A stretch of DNA of 64,000 nucleotides, taken from Athripsodes cinereus (Eukaryota; Arthropoda; Insecta; Trichoptera; Leptoceridae). The DNA lies in the NCBI GenBank assembly GCA_947579605.1, contig OX388307.1, positions 24,963,237 through 25,027,236 on the forward strand, in the 5' to 3' direction. The notes under the pieces are model-generated. The model did not search any database. It was given only the letters and a program-made list of their open reading frames with translations, and was not told the DNA's origin. Positions 61,171 to 64,000 of the stretch are shown here, one piece after another (the stretch's first letter is position 1; every line of letters starts with the position of its first letter). The position numbers were made by a program, and so were the translations under genes.

Positions 61171-63730
61171 ACACCAATTAGTCAGTAATGTGGGTGTATG
61201 TGCGTGTGTGTGTGTGTATGCATGTGTAACATGATGGGTGTACATGTGTACTTTGGAACCTTTTTACTATTTCTACTTATATCCTTAAAGTAATATACAT
61301 GTAATAAACTATGTTAATCTTATAATAATAATAATGAGACATGTTGGAACTCAAGAGCAATTTAAACTTCTAATTACTTTTAATATTAATCTTTTTGATG
61401 TGGTTTCAAATCAAGTGCATGTATTTCTACATATGTCATGTTACACATCATTATCAGTCTCAAATCATTTTTATACATGTAAGGCTTTAATTCTAGTTGT
61501 TTTGATGTATAATATTATTTACACGAGTTTTTACAAGACCAAGTAGTTTTCCATGCCTCAAATGATGGTTTTGACATTTTTGCTGAGTTGCCAAATGACC
61601 ATGTGGTTGATTTAAGGAATGTTATCTTATTTTTACTCATTTATGAGTGAAAATATTTGAATGTGAAAATGTTTGATGTATAATATGTATGTTATATAAT
61701 ACATAACACTTGTTAATATCCTTACGCACACATAATGTTTTGTGACTTACAATTTATATTTCACATTTTATGTGCTTTATCCTTTCTGTTTTTTTTTTGT
61801 ATTCTAATGTGATTTGATGTTATATTCAATATAAACTATCTGTGTTCCACTTAAGAAATAATCTAGAATCACTTATTTAAAATAAGGTGAATGTTTTTCA
61901 ATCACCCATTGGAAAATGCTTTCATATTTCCACGGTCAGTCAAGAGTTAAACGATAATAATTTGTATACCGGCCAATCAACATTTTTTGAATAATTTTTG
62001 GTTTAGTGTGTCATGATTATTTTTATGAATATTTAATTTGTTTATTTTTACGATGATAATATTGTGTTGAATACTTGTGCGAGTTGGTAACATTCTTTGA
62101 TGACGGTGACAGTACATTGTTCATATTCCCGGTATGACATGACAACATGATATGCATTAGGAGGTACATCTGTATAAATAATTTTGTTTTAGAAATGATC
62201 TATGATTTACTAAATTCTACGTGTCAAAAGTATCTTTATGAATATTTTAAACAACTAATATGTATTTTTATGAGTAAATAATAATTTATATTGAAACTAC
62301 GCTCACATACACTGCTGTGTGTTTGTATGCTCTAACTGGTGAATCGTGTAGAACAATAACAACCAATGTGTTGATGCAATGTCTTTCTGTCAATAATGAC
62401 TATAATACATGATGTTATATAATATATGATAACTGTATTGGTTACGATGCAATACAATACAGTACGGTATGATATGAATAAGTTGTGTACTTTTGTAAAT
62501 ACTAATATTAATGAATCCCTTATAGATGATATATTATTGGAAGAAGATCCACATTATGTTGCCATTAACAACCGTTTTACAGTTAATTATATAATGATAC
62601 CATGTAGTAGATTGTAAGTATATTTTTTGAGTTTTAATTTATATATTATATTTCTTAGGCATCATATTTTTATAGTATATTTAATATTAATATATGTAAC
62701 TACTACTACTACTACTACTACAACCACAACGACACTTGGTTTAATAGTTCTGCCCTGCCTGTGCCAGTGGATCTGGTCATGCATCCTGGAGACAGTATAT
62801 ATATATATCTACATATACAACATTATAATATCTACATGGAGTTGTTTCTGAAACGTAGAACAAATGAGAGCGGACAGTGATTTGCTTTATGAATAGTTTT
62901 GTGCCTTTAGCGTGTATGTTATTTATGAAAATATATTCAACTGTCTTTAAATATATATATGTATATGTATAAAAACTACATTTATTATATATCCACATTA
63001 CGCATAATAATATATTTTGCTTTCTTCAATCGTTACCGCTCATTTTTGTTGAACGATTTGGTGAACAATGAGATATGAATATTATATAGCTAAATATATT
63101 TTATGTAATTTAAGTTTCCAGTCAAACTGAATGGACAATGTATAAATTTCTTTTTTTTACTAATAGATTTCTTATATACATATATGTAATAGTTTGTTTT
63201 GTTTATTTAAATGCCCCCTCCATTATCAAGCTTTTCCCTGCAGCTCTATCAAATGAGAATTATACCCCTGAATGTGAGATATTTTGTACCCATATTTAAT
63301 TTACATGATGTATTGTAGGTATCAATGTCAACACTAAGAAAGTACTACAATATATCACAGCATTTATGAGATATATTTATATGTAAATATACATAAATGC
63401 ATTAAGGATGCAAATTGAAAGAAATCATGTCATTGGAGCTTGCTTAAAAACCTGTAGGTTTAGTATAAGTTTTACGCTACTACTAAGTAAGTGAAAAATT
63501 GTGGTATTTTCACTATTGCCTTAAACCTAATCTAATTACAATATTAGATAAATGTTCTTGTATCTTTTATTACTTAAAAATATACCATGGACATTTTGTA
63601 TAATTAGGTGTATTTGGTGAGATTATTGTTACATGACGATTAATTAAAGTGACTTCATTTGATTTAATTTTTCGACATGTTAAAACTTGTATCGAAGCTG
63701 AAATGGCAATATAAGCTATGCAAATGAGTG
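61170..63730. other. AT-rich flank, no gene recognised
   Basis: May include a long drk 3' UTR. Simple repeats: (TG)n near 61200-61220, (ACT)n at about 62698-62721, (TA)n near 62795-62806. No protein-coding signal. Confidence 0.4.
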
Positions 63731-63734
63731 ATAT

Positions 63735-64000
63735 TAAAAAATTATTTTATTTATTTATTTATTACATAGAAACACACACAGTGGGTTGACAAAACATTTA
63801 TGAAAAAGAAAAGAAAGAGAATAATGTTGATCTGATCTGGCCAGCCTCCCAATGAAATGCAGTAAATTATATTTTTCATAATAATCGGTACAATCACCCG
63901 ACTTGTTTTATGACTTTCTACCGAAGATATTAACAGTGTATTTGCTTCATACTAAATCTTTTGTTACTTGAAATGTAGACTTGAAAAATTAAACATACTT
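63735..64000 (-). repeat. Antisense LINE-tail-like repeat at the window edge
   Basis: TTATTTTATTTATTTATTTA followed by TTACATAGAAACACACACAG has the (TTTA)n antisense-tail form of the LINEs at 31155, 42115 and 56605. It runs off the window end and its body is not recognisable. Confidence 0.35.

Overview
The window is AT-rich nuclear DNA from an insect. This follows from spliced genes with GT-AG introns, animal protein families (a Grb2/Drk adaptor and a mitochondrial uncoupling protein 4), many insect-type transposable elements, and the repeated word GTAGGTACCTAC, which is common in lepidopteran and hemipteran genomes. I cannot settle the order. No prokaryotic, organellar or CRISPR-like content is visible.

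Two complete conserved genes lie head to head in the right half. On the minus strand, a six-exon Ucp4 gene (36508-43162) encodes a 323-residue mitochondrial carrier with three PxDxxK signature motifs. On the plus strand, a five-exon drk (Grb2) gene (44993-60238) encodes a 224-residue SH3-SH2-SH3 adaptor, with an 11.65 kb second intron full of transposons. All exon phases of both genes were checked by hand and join in frame. About 1.8 kb separates the two start codons, and more than half of it is a tandem pair of Harbinger-like MITEs.

The left half (1-34.5 kb) has no conserved housekeeping gene that I recognise. It contains a dispersed THAP zinc-finger family: four intact copies of a 77-nt first exon with splice donors, one with a matching second exon that completes the C2CH domain. 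It also holds a young LTR retrotransposon (12986-15937) with LTRs that look identical, a 5-bp target duplication, and one 540-codon frame in which Gag-protease is fused to integrase remnants because the RT/RNase H part is missing. A 4-kb hAT element (19280-23318) carries a LINE that itself carries a second LINE fragment. There are also hAT, TTAA-specific and Harbinger-type MITEs with readable target duplications, LINE 3' fragments, tRNA-type SINEs, and a 225-bp perfect palindrome with a hammerhead-ribozyme-like core in each arm.

Several elements can be dated relative to one another by nesting. Two insertions have an empty-site counterpart inside the same window (TTAA element at 52615-54370 versus 56237-56458; hAT MITE at 12038-12372 versus about 9465-9525). 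Two unrelated MITE families occur as tandem pairs sharing one target duplication. Stretches described as empty were read on both strands without finding a supportable feature.
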